A DNA stretch of 64,000 bases from JABDIP01 sp965250245 (lineage in GTDB: Bacteria > Pseudomonadota > Alphaproteobacteria > DSM-16000 > Inquilinaceae). Below the pieces are notes generated by a model. The model saw only the letters and a program-made list of their open reading frames with translations, was not told the origin of the DNA and did no database searches. This document shows positions 9,620 to 18,176 of this stretch, in pieces. Numbering within the stretch: the stretch's first letter is position 1; each line of letters opens with the position of its first letter. The DNA lies in the NCBI GenBank assembly GCA_965250245.1, contig OZ252296.1, positions 1,116,001-1,180,000 of the forward strand, in the 5' to 3' direction. Position numbers and translations under genes: made by a program.

Positions 9620-10530
9620 GCCGCGTTGCCGCGACTGCCGCCCTGGACCGCCCTGCGCTCGGGATCGGCCTTCGCCTTCTCTCGGGCCTGTTCTTCGCGG
9701 CGATGGTCGTCTGCGTCAAGGCGACCAGCGACGCTGTGCCGCTTGGCGAGATCGTGTTCTTCCGCTCCTTCTTTGCCCTGATCCCGCTGGTGATCTTCCT
9801 CTGGATTCGGCGCGAATTTCCGGGCGGGCTGCGAACCCGGCGCCCTCTGGGCCATCTCTTTCGGTCCGCTTTCGGCGCCATCGCGATGTTTGCCTCCTTC
9901 GCCTCGATCGCCCGGCTTTCGGCCGCCGAGGCCTCCTTGGTCGGGTATCTGTATCCTTCGCTCACGGTGGTGGCTGCGGCCCTCTTCCTGTCCGAGCGGC
10001 TGACGCCATGGCGCATCGGCGGCGTCCTTCTCGGGCTTGCGGGTGTCGTCGTGCTGGTCCTTCCCGAACTGGGCGGCGGCGAGATGGATGTGCGCCGCCT
10101 TGCCGGCTACGGCTACGGTGTCCTGATGGCGGTGTTCACCGCCTGCGCGCTAACCATGGTGCGCAGTCTGAACAACACCGAAAGCCCCGGGGCCATTGCG
10201 TTCTACTTTGTCGTCGCGTCGATGACAGGCGGGCTGCTGACCTTGCCTGGCGGCTGGGTTGTCCCCGGATTTGAGACCTTCGTGCTGCTCGTCCTGTCGG
10301 GTCTCTTTGGCGGGATGGCCCATATTGCGATGACCCTTGCCTTTCGCTTCGCCGAAGCGTCGCGTCTGGCGCCGTTCGAATATGTGGCCTTGATCTGGCT
10401 GGTGCTGGCCGATCTGATGATCTTCAGGCTGCCCATCTCGATCAGCTTTTTCTTTGCGTTGCCGCTGGTGTTGGGCGGCGTGGCGCTCGCGGCCATGGAG
10501 GGACGCCGAAGAAAACGAGCTGACGGATGA
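9616..10530 (+). CDS. EamA/DMT-family transporter
   Basis: This is a ten-helix membrane transporter of the drug/metabolite superfamily with two EamA repeats (about residues 15-145 and 160-295). The family segment LVGYLYPSLTVVAAALFLSE closes the first repeat. The start was set at the ATG overlapping the permease stop; an earlier in-frame start would run inside that gene. In pseudomonads an EamA protein (CntI/ZrmD) exports an opine metallophore and sits beside its biosynthesis genes. Here an EamA gene terminates a Zur-linked importer operon, but no nicotianamine-synthase-like or opine dehydrogenase gene is present. Its cargo is therefore unknown. Confidence 0.85.
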   Translation: MSRVAATAALDRPALGIGLRLLSGLFFAAMVVCVKATSDAVPLGEIVFFRSFFALIPLVIFLWIRREFPGGLRTRRPLGHLFRSAFGAIAMFASFASIARLSAAEASLVGYLYPSLTVVAAALFLSERLTPWRIGGVLLGLAGVVVLVLPELGGGEMDVRRLAGYGYGVLMAVFTACALTMVRSLNNTESPGAIAFYFVVASMTGGLLTLPGGWVVPGFETFVLLVLSGLFGGMAHIAMTLAFRFAEASRLAPFEYVALIWLVLADLMIFRLPISISFFFALPLVLGGVALAAMEGRRRKRADG

Positions 10531-10699
10531 CCGCGGCCAGCGTCGATCTCAAGGAAGAGAGCGGTCGGCAGATGTCTTCGCCTTCATCTGACTGGCGGCG
10601 ATTTGCATCCGGCTGCGCGGTTGTGGGTCCACGTTCTAGCCCTGCCGGGTGCCAACCGACTACAGTCGCCGGGTTCACGTCGTCCGGATGGGGAGCGAG

Positions 10700-10873
10700 A
10701 TGGACGGACAATCCACGGAGCCCGAAGGGTTCCTGGCCGGCGTTTGGGGCTGGTGGACCGGCCTGTCGGACGCCTATGCGTGGCAGGAGATCGGCGCCTT
10801 TCTGGTGCCGGGCCTGATCGTGCTCGCGGTCGTCATGTTCTGGGGGATCCGGCGCCTGCATCTGGGCGACTAA
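10700..10873 (+). CDS. small predicted membrane protein (57 aa)
   Basis: This short frame codes for an acidic N-terminus (MDGQSTEPEGFLAG), a tryptophan-rich amphipathic part, and one hydrophobic segment of about 19 residues ending in WGIRRLHLGD. A GGGGAG ribosome-binding sequence lies just upstream of the chosen ATG. The hydrophobic segment with a basic flank looks like a real transmembrane anchor. I know no family for it. It follows the EamA gene by 169 bases on the same strand. Confidence 0.5.
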   Translation: MDGQSTEPEGFLAGVWGWWTGLSDAYAWQEIGAFLVPGLIVLAVVMFWGIRRLHLGD

Positions 10874-10912
10874 CCGGGCGCTGAAAGAGAGCCAGTTCTG
10901 GCTGATCGGTCA

Positions 10913-11002
10913 TCCTTCGACAGGCTCAGGATGAGGTGAGTTGATTGTAACGCCGAGAGAGGTCGGACAACCGCTCATCCTCATCCTGAGCCTGTCGAAG
11001 GA
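10913..11002. repeat. dispersed inverted repeat between convergent genes
   Basis: Two 23-base arms are exact reverse complements (left arm begins TCCTTCGACAGGCTCAGG, right arm ends CCTGTCGAAGGA) and are separated by 44 bases. The arm sequence is a repeat I have seen widely in alphaproteobacterial genomes. It lies between the plus-strand small gene and the minus-strand secretion operon, where it could act as a bidirectional transcription stop or a REP-like element. Confidence 0.7.
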
Positions 11003-11058
11003 CGAGGATGGCCGCCAGCAGTCTTTCGGCAGTCCGCTGGACATGGTGCCGGCTGCAA

Positions 11059-12387
11059 TCAGCGCTCGCGCAGCGCCTCTTCCCGCGCCTTGGTCAGCGG
11101 CTTCAGCAGGTAGTCCAGCACGCTCTTCTCGCCGGTCAGGATGTCGACCGAGGCGACCATGCCGGGGATGATCGACAGCGGCTCCGATGCCGAGCCGAGA
11201 TAGTTCCGCTCGGTCCGAATGATGATCTCGTAGAAGGTCTCGCCGTTCTCCGGGTCGGCCAGCGTGTCGGCGCTGATCCGCTCCACGGTGCCCTGAAGCC
11301 CGCCATAAATGGAGAAATCATAGGCGGTGATCTTGACGGTGGCGGGCAGGCCCGGGCTCAGGAACGCCACGTCGCTCGGCCTGATGCGGGCCTCGACCAG
11401 CAGCGTGTCGTCCAGCGGCACGATCTGCATCAGCTCGCTGCCCGCCTGCACGACGCCGCCGATGGTGGTCAGGTTGAGCGAGTTGACGATGCCGCGCACC
11501 GGCGAGCGCACATCGGTGCGCGACACCCGGTCCTGGGCGGCGCGCAGGGTCTGGTCGATCACCGAGAGTTCCGACCGGCGTTGGTTGAGCTGCTCCTGCG
11601 CCTCCGACCGGAAGGCCAGCATCGCCTCGTTCAGGCGGGTCTCGGCCTCCTCAATGGTCGCCTCGACCCGCGGCAGGGCGCTGCGGGTGGATTGCAGGCG
11701 GCCGTCCAGATCGTTGACCTCGCGCCGCAGCCGCAGCACCTCGACCTCGGCGACGACGCCGGTCCGGGCCAGCGGTTCATAGATCGCAAGTTCCTGCCGG
11801 GCCAGATCCAGGCTGCTGGCGAATTGCGATTCGCTGACCCGCAGCTCCTCCAGCTCCTGCTGGCGCTGCTGCAACTGCTGCTGGAGGATCGCGGTCTGGG
11901 AGCTGAGACCCTCCTGGCGGGTCAGGAACAGCGCCAGCTCGCTGGCGGCGATCTGCGGATGATCGTCGATCAACTCTTCCGGAAAGGCGATCTCGGTCTC
12001 GCCGGCGACTTCGGTCTCCAGGCGGGCGATCTGGGCCAGCAGGCTGCGCCGCTGGGCCAGCAGCTCGCCGGCGCGGGAGGAGAAATTGGTGTCGTCGATG
12101 CGCAGCAGGATCTGCCCGGCCTCGACGATCTCACCCTCGCGGACCAGGATCTCCTTCAGGATGCCGCTGTCCAGAGTCTGGATGACCTGCATCTGGCTGG
12201 ACGGGATCACCCGGCCGTCGCCCCGCGTCACCTCGTCGACTAGAGCCCGGTCGGCCCAGAACAGCCCGGCCGCGAACATCGCCACGATGGTGAACAGGAA
12301 GATGTGGCTCGTCATCCTCGGGCCCTGGTGCAGCGCCTTCTGCACCTCCGAGGCGTAGTCGAAATCCTGCTGGTCCTGCGAGAACAT
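11059..12387 (-). CDS. type I secretion periplasmic adaptor, HlyD/LapC family
   Basis: This membrane-fusion protein links the inner-membrane ABC exporter to the TolC channel. It has a short cytoplasmic N-terminus and one transmembrane helix (about residues 30-50). A lipoyl half-domain follows (VREGEIVEAGQILLRIDD). A long coiled coil at about 120-290 is rich in Gln/Glu/Leu. The second lipoyl half and a β-barrel come next (PVRGIVNSLN, then VGSELMQIVPLDD-like). Length of 442 fits the HlyD family. The start was chosen at the ATG 4 bases after the ABC gene stop; the longer open frame runs back through that gene. Confidence 0.92.
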   Translation of the reverse strand: MFSQDQQDFDYASEVQKALHQGPRMTSHIFLFTIVAMFAAGLFWADRALVDEVTRGDGRVIPSSQMQVIQTLDSGILKEILVREGEIVEAGQILLRIDDTNFSSRAGELLAQRRSLLAQIARLETEVAGETEIAFPEELIDDHPQIAASELALFLTRQEGLSSQTAILQQQLQQRQQELEELRVSESQFASSLDLARQELAIYEPLARTGVVAEVEVLRLRREVNDLDGRLQSTRSALPRVEATIEEAETRLNEAMLAFRSEAQEQLNQRRSELSVIDQTLRAAQDRVSRTDVRSPVRGIVNSLNLTTIGGVVQAGSELMQIVPLDDTLLVEARIRPSDVAFLSPGLPATVKITAYDFSIYGGLQGTVERISADTLADPENGETFYEIIIRTERNYLGSASEPLSIIPGMVASVDILTGEKSVLDYLLKPLTKAREEALRER

Positions 12388-12391
12388 GGTG

Positions 12392-14887
12392 CTAGGCCCC
12401 GGTCTTCGGCTCGTCCTGCCACGCCGGGGCGGCAGGAGGCTCCGTGCCGGCGGCCGGCGCATCCCCGGCATCGGCGGCCGGTGCTGCCGGTTGGGAGGCA
12501 TCGGTCGCCACTTCGCCATCGATCGTTGGCGGGGTGCTCGTCGCATAGGTCGGCGCCGGCTCGTCCGGGGCCGCCGGCGGCGGTTCGGCGTTCTCTTCCG
12601 GCGCCGCGTGGTCGTCGGGCAGGGCGGGCCGCGGCTGGCTCAGCGCCGGGTCGTCTGCGGTCTGACGGTCGGCGACCCGGCCATGGCCATCGGCGGTGCG
12701 GATCTGGCCGTCCTTCAACTGGCGCAGGATCTCGTCCCTGGGGCCGTCGGCGATGATCAGGCCTCGATCCAGGATGATCAGGCGCTCGACCATGCGCAGC
12801 AGGGTCATGCGGTGGGTCGTCATCAGCAGGGTGCGGCCCGAGTTCAGCACGGTACTCAGGCGCCGCATGAAGACCTGCTCGGAGGTGTTGTCCATGGCGC
12901 TGGTCGGCTCGTCCAGCATCAGGATCTGCGGGTCCATCAGCAGGGCGCGGGCCAGCGCGATGGCCTGGCGCTGGCCGCCGGACAGGTTCTGGCCGCGCTC
13001 GGCCACCTCCATGTTGTAGCCCTGGGGATGGGTGCCGACGAAATCGTCGACGCCGGCCAGCTTGGCCGCGCGCAGGATCAGCGCGTCATCCGCCTTAGGA
13101 TGGCCCAGGGCGATGTTGTCGCGCACCGTGCCGTAGAACAGCACCACATCCTGCATCACGAAGCCGATGCCACGGCGGATGTCGGAGGGGTGGTATTGCC
13201 TGAGGTCGACGCTGTCGATCAGCACCGAGCCCTCGTCGGGCTCGTAAAGGTTGATCAGCAGCCGGCCGACCGTGGTCTTGCCGGAGCCGATGCGGCCGAT
13301 GATTCCGACCCGATCACCGGGATTGATGCGGAACGAGGCATTGGACAGCGCCGGCAGCTCGGTGCCCGGGTAGTTGAAAGTGACGTCGCGGAACTCGACC
13401 CGGCCATGCTGGATCGGCCGGCTGATGTAGCGTTTCTCCGCCGGCCGTTCGACCGGCAGCTCCATCAGCCGGTTCAGGGTCATCAGCGCGGTACGCGACT
13501 GGTGGTAGCGGGCCAGGGTGTTGGCCACACCGCCCAACGGCGCGACGGCGCGGCCGCCCAGGATGACGGCGGCGATCACCGCGCCCATGGTGGTCAGCCC
13601 GTCGCGCACCAGGTAGAAGCCGCCGGCCACGATGCAGACCGAGACCAGCTGGGTGGTCAGGGTCGTCAAGTTGACGCCGATGGTGGAGAAGAAGCGCGAT
13701 TTCTGGCCGGTGCGCGCCGTCATGCCGACGAAGCGCTCCCAGGAGCGCTGCATGCGGCCTTCCGCGCCCAGGCTCTTGATGGTGTCGAGCGAGCTCACCG
13801 TCTCGATCAGGATGGCGTGCTTCTGCGCCGCCTCGCGCTGGGTCTGCCGCACCGCGCGAGCCAGCGGCCATTGCACCAGCAGGCTTGAGACGATGGCGAT
13901 GATCACCGCGATGGTCGGGACCCAGAACAGCGGCCCGGCGATCAGGTAGATGATGAAGATGAACAGCCCGACGAACAGCAGGTCGGTCAGCGACGCCAGC
14001 GTGGCCGAGGTGAAGAAGTCGCGGACCGTCTCAAACTCGCGCAGATGGTTGGCGAAGGCGCCGGTCGAGGAGGGCCGGGCCTTCATCTGAAGGTTCAGCA
14101 CCTGCTCGAAGATGCGGGCGGCCAGCAGCACGTCGGCGCGCCGCCCGACCGTGTCGATCAGCGCCCCGCGCAGGTTGCGCAGCAGGAAGTCGAACAGCAG
14201 CGCGATGCCCATGCCGGCGACCAGCACCCAGAGCGTCTCGACGGCCTGGTTCGGAAGCACCCTGTCATAGACGTTCATGATGAACAGCGGCGAGGCGAGC
14301 GCCAGCATGTTGATGATGGCGGCGCACAGCACGACCTCGACATAGGCCGGCCAGAGCTGCGCGATGGTCCCCCAGAACCAGGATTTCGGACGCGGCAGCT
14401 CGTCCTCGACATGCGCCCGGTCGTCGAACTCGAACTCCGGCCGGACGAACAGCGCAAAGCCGGAATACTCGCCCTCGAGCTGGTCGAGCGGCAGGGTGGC
14501 GGCGCCCGCACCGGCCTCCGGCACCAGGACCGACACCTCGTTCTTGCCCGTGAAGGCGGTCAGGACGCAGGCGCGCTCGTTCTTCAGCAGCAGGACCGCC
14601 GGCAGCACCATCGGCGAGACCTTCGACAGCGGCCGCTTGACCATCCGCGCGCTCAGGCCGGCACGGGCCGCGGCGCGTACGAACAGCGCCGGGGTCAACT
14701 GGTCGTCGACCAGCGGCAGCCCGGCGGTGAGCGCGTCCGGCGACATCGGACGGTCGAAATGCTTGGTGAGCGTGACCAGGCAGGCCAGCAGGGAATCAAG
14801 ATGGCTTGCCGCGACCTCGTCTGGGCGCAGCTGCCATTGTCGTTCTCCCGGCTCGTCCTGTCGCGTTGGTTGGGACATTGGGCCCAT
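12392..14887 (-). CDS. type I secretion ABC transporter with C39-like domain (LapB/HlyB type)
   Basis: This is an inner-membrane exporter for unfolded proteins. An N-terminal C39-peptidase-like domain spans about residues 25-150. At its catalytic position the sequence reads LDSLLACL, with Ser in place of the expected Cys, so it is a non-cleaving C39-like domain as in HlyB/LapB. The transmembrane domain is at about 168-450. The nucleotide-binding domain has Walker A GRIGSGKTT (531-539), signature LSGGQ (635-639), Walker B ILMLDEP (655-661) and H-loop TTH (690-692). Unusually, the protein continues about 100 residues past the ATPase as a low-complexity Pro/Ala/Asp/Glu-rich tail. It is followed directly by the HlyD gene. 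Confidence 0.93.
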   Translation of the reverse strand: MGPMSQPTRQDEPGERQWQLRPDEVAASHLDSLLACLVTLTKHFDRPMSPDALTAGLPLVDDQLTPALFVRAAARAGLSARMVKRPLSKVSPMVLPAVLLLKNERACVLTAFTGKNEVSVLVPEAGAGAATLPLDQLEGEYSGFALFVRPEFEFDDRAHVEDELPRPKSWFWGTIAQLWPAYVEVVLCAAIINMLALASPLFIMNVYDRVLPNQAVETLWVLVAGMGIALLFDFLLRNLRGALIDTVGRRADVLLAARIFEQVLNLQMKARPSSTGAFANHLREFETVRDFFTSATLASLTDLLFVGLFIFIIYLIAGPLFWVPTIAVIIAIVSSLLVQWPLARAVRQTQREAAQKHAILIETVSSLDTIKSLGAEGRMQRSWERFVGMTARTGQKSRFFSTIGVNLTTLTTQLVSVCIVAGGFYLVRDGLTTMGAVIAAVILGGRAVAPLGGVANTLARYHQSRTALMTLNRLMELPVERPAEKRYISRPIQHGRVEFRDVTFNYPGTELPALSNASFRINPGDRVGIIGRIGSGKTTVGRLLINLYEPDEGSVLIDSVDLRQYHPSDIRRGIGFVMQDVVLFYGTVRDNIALGHPKADDALILRAAKLAGVDDFVGTHPQGYNMEVAERGQNLSGGQRQAIALARALLMDPQILMLDEPTSAMDNTSEQVFMRRLSTVLNSGRTLLMTTHRMTLLRMVERLIILDRGLIIADGPRDEILRQLKDGQIRTADGHGRVADRQTADDPALSQPRPALPDDHAAPEENAEPPPAAPDEPAPTYATSTPPTIDGEVATDASQPAAPAADAGDAPAAGTEPPAAPAWQDEPKTGA

Positions 14888-14967
14888 GCCTGAATCCGGC
14901 GGAAAACCTAACGGCTTAATGTTAACGCATGACTACCGGTATTTCCGTGTAATTCTAATGCGCTGGC

Positions 14968-14992
14968 TCCCGCAATCGTCGAAATTGCGGGA
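14968..14992 (-). terminator. hairpin between tolC-like and ABC genes
   Basis: A 9-base perfect stem (TCCCGCAAT with ATTGCGGGA) with a 7-base loop lies in the 114-base gap. No T-run follows on the minus strand, so it is at most an attenuator or mRNA-stability element inside the secretion operon. Confidence 0.3.
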
Positions 14993-15001
14993 CTCAACTG
15001 C

Positions 15002-16384
15002 CTATTGGGTTACCGGTGCGCCGGCACCGCGCCGGGCGTCCGCGGCCGCTGCGGCAGGCGGATTGATGCCGATCGACCGCAGCAGGTTGCCGGTGGCTGT
15101 GATCACCCGGTAGCGGGCGAAGATCAGCGCGTAGTCGATGGTGGCGCGGCTGACCCGGGCGTTGAACAGCGCTGTCTCGGAGTCCAACAGGTCCAGCAGA
15201 GTGCGCTGGCCGATATTGAACTGCTGCTGGTAGGAGCGGCGGACCTGCTCGCTGGAGATGACCTGCTGTTCCAGCAGTTCCAGCCGTCGGGTCGCGCTCT
15301 GCAGCTCGTTCCAGGACTGCCGGGCCAGCTCCTCGACGCTGCGGTCCAGCGCCAGCAGGCGGTTGCGCGCCTCACGGATGCGGCTGAGCTGCTCGCGCCG
15401 CTCGGCGGCGTCGATGCCGCCGCGGAACAGATTGTAGCGGGCGATCAGCAGGACGTCATAGGTGTCGTCCCGGCCTTCCACGCCGCTCAGATCGTCGCCG
15501 AAGGTGGCCCGGCTCTCCAGGGTCACCTGCGGATAGAATGGCGCGGCGGCGGCGCGATAGCCGGCATTGGCGGTGTCCAGATCGGCGCGGGCGGACAGCA
15601 GCACCGGATTGTTGCGCTTGGCGTCGACCACCGCCGTCTCGGCATTGATCGGCAGCTCCGCCGCGATCGACAGCGGCCGGGTGAGGGCGCCCGCCGGCTC
15701 GCCGACCAGGCGTTCGAACGTCACCCGCGCGTTGTCGAGGTTGAGCTGGAAGTCGACCAGCGTGTTCTCCGCCGCAAACAGGCGTTCGGCGGCCTGCTGC
15801 ACATCGGCGATACTGCTGCGGCCGGCGCGCTGGCGCCGGCGCACATCGTTCAGCGTCTGCACATGGACGGCGACATTCGCGTTGGCCAGCTCGACCAGTT
15901 CGATCTGGCGCAGCACGTCCAGGTAGGCCTGGACCACGTCGAGCCCGATCAGCTCCGCGGTCTCCAGTACCCGATAGGCGGCGGCATCCACGCGCGAGGC
16001 CTGCAGCTCGACCTGGTTGTCGGTGCCGAAGCCGTCGAAGACCAGTTGCTGGAGCACAACGGAAAGCTGGTTGGGGAAGAGCTGCTCGCGCCCCACGCCG
16101 CGGGCGCGGGTGGAGGGGCTGTCGGTCCATTGCGGGCCGATGAAGCCTTCGACGTCGAGCTGCGGAAGGTAGAGCCCGCGCGCCTGGCGCAGCTCGTGGT
16201 CGACGACCTGACGGCTGGCGCTCACCTGCGCCACTTCCGGATTGGTCTCGATCGCCAGGCGGACGGCGTCGGTCAGCGTTTGCGCGGCCGCCGGTCCCGC
16301 GGTCGTCGCGGCCGCCATCAGGCCCAGCGCTGCGGCGCTGAATACGGCCCGCCCGAAACGGCGGCCTCGCGGTGTCCCAGTCAT
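15002..16384 (-). CDS. TolC-family outer membrane efflux protein (type I secretion)
   Basis: This is the outer-membrane channel subunit of the type I secretion system. The signal peptide runs to about residue 34 (cleavage after AAA-Q). Two OEP repeats follow, with the typical starts LTDAVRLAIETNPEVAQV and the second repeat near AKRNNPVLLSARADLDTANAGYRAAAA, broken by coiled-coil helices. Length of 460 is normal. It is the first gene of a minus-strand operon continuing into the ABC and HlyD genes. No RTX-type substrate is encoded nearby. Confidence 0.92.
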   Translation of the reverse strand: MTGTPRGRRFGRAVFSAAALGLMAAATTAGPAAAQTLTDAVRLAIETNPEVAQVSASRQVVDHELRQARGLYLPQLDVEGFIGPQWTDSPSTRARGVGREQLFPNQLSVVLQQLVFDGFGTDNQVELQASRVDAAAYRVLETAELIGLDVVQAYLDVLRQIELVELANANVAVHVQTLNDVRRRQRAGRSSIADVQQAAERLFAAENTLVDFQLNLDNARVTFERLVGEPAGALTRPLSIAAELPINAETAVVDAKRNNPVLLSARADLDTANAGYRAAAAPFYPQVTLESRATFGDDLSGVEGRDDTYDVLLIARYNLFRGGIDAAERREQLSRIREARNRLLALDRSVEELARQSWNELQSATRRLELLEQQVISSEQVRRSYQQQFNIGQRTLLDLLDSETALFNARVSRATIDYALIFARYRVITATGNLLRSIGINPPAAAAADARRGAGAPVTQ

Positions 16385-16580
16385 CGGTTCTCCAGGAGGC
16401 GTGGTGATGAGCGATGCGACCGCGAATGGATGAATTTTTCGTAACTGGACCCGAACCGCGCCTGCGGCTGGTTATCGACCGGAGTCGTTGACGGCCCGCT
16501 CGAGCGGCGAACCTTGGAGGGCGGATTAGGACGCGCTCAATATGGCATAAATTGGGATTGCGGATTGTCGGCCGCCGGGA

Positions 16581-16907
16581 TCACTGCCAGACGCAGTTCA
16601 CGTTCTCGCCGATTCGCCCGCGATATTTCAGCCCGTCCCCGGTCTCGTAGCTCCAGCCGGAATCGGCGCCGTCGGGGCGATAGACGCGATAGATCGTCCC
16701 GTGTTCGAAGACGATGGCCTCGTCCTTGTAGCAGGTCACACGATACGGGCCCTCCCGGATCGTCGGCGCCGAGTCCTGGGCGAGAGTGTCCGCCGGCTCC
16801 GCCGCAAGCGGCTCGGGGGCCGGTTCCGCGCAGCCGACGACCGCCGCCAGGGCGACCAGGGACACGGTTTTCAGGATGTGCGATGAGAAACCGGGGACTC
16901 GGACCAT
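16581..16907 (-). CDS. hypothetical lipoprotein
   Basis: This is a 108-residue protein with a lipoprotein signal ending in lipobox VVGC. A low-complexity Ala/Pro/Glu linker comes next. A C-terminal β-rich part contains YRVTCYKD, IYRVYRPDGADSGWSYE and NVNCVWQ; its two cysteines could form a disulfide. I know no family. An upstream in-frame start would add a non-signal-like stretch, so the ATG at 16907 is preferred. It is divergent from tryptophan dioxygenase by 149 bases. Confidence 0.65.
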   Translation of the reverse strand: MVRVPGFSSHILKTVSLVALAAVVGCAEPAPEPLAAEPADTLAQDSAPTIREGPYRVTCYKDEAIVFEHGTIYRVYRPDGADSGWSYETGDGLKYRGRIGENVNCVWQ

Positions 16908-17056
16908 CAAGGCCGCAGGCAATCGGTTTGCGGGACGGGTGTCAAGCGCGGCCTGACCGGCGCGATGCGCTTGCGCTATGCTGGCCGCGAAAGACCCGGC
17001 CATGCGAAGGCCTTGCCGGCATGCCGGGCAATCCTTGAATTTTTTCGGACACTCCC

Positions 17057-18160
17057 ATGACGAATCGCGGACCGGGAATCTACTACGGCGACTATCTGCA
17101 GCTCGACCGGCTGCTCTCCTGCCAGGAGCCGGAGGGCGCGCGCATCGGCCGGCCGGCCCATGACGAGATGCTGTTCATCGTCGTGCACCAGGCCTATGAG
17201 CTGTGGTTCAAGCAGGTGCTCTACGAGCTCGACCGGGTGCAGGGCATCTTCGCCGGCGATGTGGTGGAGGAGCGGCAGGTCGGTCAGGCGGTCAGCGGGC
17301 TCGGCCGGATCGCCGAGATCCTCAAGCTGGTGATCGGCCAGCTCGACGTCCTGGAGACCATGACGCCGCTGGATTTCCTGGATTTCCGCGACCTGCTGTT
17401 CCCGTCCTCCGGCTTCCAGAGCCTGCAGTTCCGACTGATCGAAATGCGACTCGGGCTGCGCCGGGAGGACCGCATGCGGTTCGACAAGCAGCCCTTCGAT
17501 GCCCGGCTGAACGAAGCCGACCGGGCCCGGCTGCAGGCGCAGGAGGCGCAGCCCAGCCTGAGCGACCAGATGGACCGCTGGCTTGGCCGCACGCCTTTCG
17601 TGGAGATCGGCGGCTACAAGTTCCAGGAGGCCTACCGAAAGGCGGTCGACGAGATGCTCGACCGCGACGCCGCCTATCTCAGCGACAGCCCCTCCCTGGA
17701 CGAGGCGGAGCGCAAGGCGGAGCTGGCGGCCCTGGCGGCGGCCAAGAAGCGCTTTGCCGAGATCTATGACGAGAAGAAGCACGGCAAGCGGGCCGAGCAG
17801 GGGGCCTGGCGGTTCTCCTGGCAGGCGCTTCAGGCAGCCCTGTTCATCAACCTCTATCGCGACGAACCGGCGCTGCAACTGCCGTTCCGCCTGCTCAGCC
17901 TGCTGATGGATGTGGACGAGACATTAACCACTTGGCGGTACCGCCATGCTCTGATGGTCCAGCGCATGATCGGGATGAAGCTGGGGACCGGCGGCTCGTC
18001 GGGCCACGACTATCTCAGGCTCACCGCGGACCGCCACCGGGTCTTCGGCGACCTGTTCGCCCTGTCGACCTTCTTCATCCCGCGCTCGGCGCTGCCCCCA
18101 CTGCCCGACGATCTGCGGCAGGCGATGAACTACCGGTACGTGGAAAGCCCACCCGAGTGA
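17057..18160 (+). CDS. kynA: tryptophan 2,3-dioxygenase
   Basis: This haem enzyme opens the indole ring of L-tryptophan to give N-formylkynurenine, the first step of the kynurenine pathway. Family motifs are FIVVHQAYELWFKQ (41-53, with the substrate-region His44), FQSLQFRLIEMRLG, the haem-ligand region TWRYRHALMVQRMIG and the C-terminal GTGGSSGHDYLR loop. At 367 residues it is longer than the compact bacterial type (about 280-300), because of a middle insertion rich in Glu/Lys, and is closer in size to the animal enzyme. It lies 16 bases upstream of a PLP enzyme that probably acts later in the pathway. Confidence 0.95.
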   Translation: MTNRGPGIYYGDYLQLDRLLSCQEPEGARIGRPAHDEMLFIVVHQAYELWFKQVLYELDRVQGIFAGDVVEERQVGQAVSGLGRIAEILKLVIGQLDVLETMTPLDFLDFRDLLFPSSGFQSLQFRLIEMRLGLRREDRMRFDKQPFDARLNEADRARLQAQEAQPSLSDQMDRWLGRTPFVEIGGYKFQEAYRKAVDEMLDRDAAYLSDSPSLDEAERKAELAALAAAKKRFAEIYDEKKHGKRAEQGAWRFSWQALQAALFINLYRDEPALQLPFRLLSLLMDVDETLTTWRYRHALMVQRMIGMKLGTGGSSGHDYLRLTADRHRVFGDLFALSTFFIPRSALPPLPDDLRQAMNYRYVESPPE

Positions 18161-18176
18161 CCTGTTTCCAAGCGAG

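Noticed and set aside
12386..13888. 500-codon plus-strand frame opposite the type I exporter
   Set aside because: The translation is repetitive His/Gln/Gly/Arg-rich and antisense to a perfect ABC exporter.
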